The notes beneath the pieces were generated by a model. That model did not search any database. It had not been told where the DNA came from and saw only the letters and a program-made list of their open reading frames with translations. From the NCBI GenBank assembly GCA_029204045.2, contig CM055063.1, positions 26,791,721-26,855,720 on the forward strand: 64,000 nt of DNA. The letters are read 5' to 3'. Positions 62,669-64,000 of the stretch are shown one piece after another. Origin of the DNA: Tillandsia leiboldiana (Eukaryota > Streptophyta > Magnoliopsida > Poales > Bromeliaceae). Position 1 is the first letter of the stretch. Each line of letters starts with the position of its first letter. Position numbers and translations under genes: made by a program.

Positions 62669-64000
62669 TGTAAGACCCGCTAATCTTTTTGGTTATTCTT
62701 TTCCTTTCCTACGTGTAGTTGTCCGGCGGGTGCTAATCTTCGATTATTTCTGGACAGTCCGTCGGGGCTCGCGGGTATTTTTTAGGTGATAGAGCTCGCG
62801 AAACGGGGAACGGTGGTGCGATCCGTTCTGAATTCCGACCCCGGGATATCCCAGAAATTAATTCTGAAGTTTCGGCACCTTTTAGGCGCTCCGGGATCCG
62901 TGTGGATGATCGGCACATTTTTCGAGGTAACTTTTAGCCGCTGGTTTTGTCCCGTTGGTTTGGGTTTTTAAACCGGGAATTTTAGGGTTTCTTTTACTTG
63001 GTTTTCTTTTCGGCGGCTAGGGTTTTGAGGGGCGCGATCAGAGAGAGAAAAGGAACGAGAACCCAACCTTTTCTGCCCTCGCGCGACTTTCCTCCGGCAT
63101 AGAATTTCACCGCGGCAGCCGAGGGAGAAGGAAGGAAGCGTTTTTCAACGAGTTGATCGGGCAAAGGTGGGCGATCCCTCTTCCTCCATCCCCTCTCGCG
63201 AATCAAGGTGAGTTTTTTGGGCGTTCTTGATTTTTGTAGGCTTTCGTTTAGGTTCGGTTTTCGTCGTTTGTTTCGGGTTTGGGGGTCACCGCGCAGCCGC
63301 CGCCGTCGTTGAAGCGGCCGCCGCCGTCGTCGGAGCGGCCGCCGCCATCGTCGGAGCGGCCGCCACCGTCGCGGGGCCACCCGCGGGCAAGGCACCCGCG
63401 CGGGCTGGGGCCGCGCTGGGTCGCCCGCGCCCGTGGGCAGCGCACCCGCGCGGATCGGTGCCGCGCGGGGCCGCCCGCACCCGCGGGCAGCGCGCCCGCG
63501 CGGACCTAGGCCGCGCGGGGCCGCCCGCTGGCGGGGCGCCCGCGCGGGCTGGTGCCACGCGGGGCCGCCCGCGCCCGCGGGCAGCGCGCCCGCGCGGGCT
63601 GGTGCCGCGCGGGGCCGCCCGCGCGGACTGAGGCAGCGCGGGGACGCCCACAGGTGGGGCGCCCGCGCGGGCCGGTGCCGCGCGGGGCCATCCACGCCTG
63701 CGGACAGCACACCCGCGCGGGCCGGGGCCACCGCCGATGAGGTGGGGCCGCGAGGAGCTGTCCGCATGTAGGATGCGCGCCGCAGGAGTCGTCGTCGTGC
63801 GGGGAATCTCGCGCGCAGGGTTTTTCTTGGAATTTGTCTTTTCTCGTCCCCTACCTGAGTCGTCGTTAAGTGTTTTGATCGCCAGGTCTTCGCCTTCCCT
63901 TCTTCAGGGATGCGGGGCGCTGTGGGGCGGCAGACGTGCTAGCACGGACGAACCGACCGCCGGTCTCCTTTCAAGGTGGGTACTTTCTCCAGGGTTAGTT
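62669..64000 (+). repeat. 5' part of a long LTR, element G, running off the window
   Basis: Starts TGTAAGACCCGC. The stretch 62790-62930 (GATAGAGCTCG, GTGCGATC, GGCACATTTTTCGAGG) aligns with E LTR 48378-48522 and more loosely with B, so G belongs to the B/E group. A GC-rich array (63270-63760, units about 45 bp with GCCGCGCGGGGCCGCCCGC) takes the place of the E array. Large frames on both strands there are artefacts. Confidence 0.75.

Noticed and set aside
63000..63771. 257-codon minus-strand frame and its overlapping plus-strand partner in G
   Set aside because: Both follow the GC-rich array in the LTR, have Arg/Ala/Pro-only composition and overlap each other.
1..64000. Host gene fragments or captured host coding sequence
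   Set aside because: Every region was assigned to an LTR, a retroelement interior or unreadable decay; no non-transposon protein domain was recognised by eye, apart from the tRNA piece and 5S sequence.

Overview
The window is plant nuclear DNA, very probably angiosperm heterochromatin, made almost entirely of nested LTR retrotransposons. I see no host gene. The evidence is a Ty3/gypsy gene order (gag, protease, RT, RNase H, integrase), primer sites complementary to plant initiator tRNA-Met (TGGTATCAGAGC), LTRs of about 2.5 to 3.4 kb as in the Tekay/Del chromovirus clade, and a Cassandra-type miniature element carrying 5S rRNA sequence. Family letters A to H are my own labels.

Layout. 1-12003: family A on the minus strand as a tandem with a shared LTR (internal fragment 1-771, LTR 772-4079, internal 4080-8691, LTR 8692-12003). 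Its right end lies in the 5' LTR of a Cassandra element (12005-12461), followed by the end of an LTR (H, 12462-13574). Element B starts at 13774. C1 (14616-35403) sits in B's 5' LTR, and C2 (22901-33286) sits in C1's 3' LTR. B resumes at 35409, has a decayed internal region (37634-40379) and begins its 3' LTR at 40380. D (40787-60253) is inserted there, and E (48260-58360) is inserted in D's 3' LTR. D's 3' LTR lacks about its last 18 bp and is fused to the middle of an LTR of a related element F (60254-62668). F is interrupted by the start of a long LTR (G, 62669 to window end). Perfect 5-bp target duplications support C1 (GCGCG), C2 (CCGGC) and E (GCCGG).

Function. Only A and E keep recognisable RT, RNase H and integrase, and both are disabled. 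C1, C2, B and D are deletion derivatives with gag/protease scraps and the integrase tail, so they would have needed proteins from relatives. C, D, F and partly A share many predicted RNA structures instead: a leader hairpin with a self-complementary CTGCAG loop, twin hairpins at the LTR end, a hairpin before the polypurine tract, arrays of 27-bp hairpin units with paired base changes, and an unnamed stem-loop with a fixed apical sequence at six loci. C2 also carries the first 59 nt of an initiator tRNA-Met. These structured sequences are the main unexplained content. Structures and identities were judged by eye, without software.
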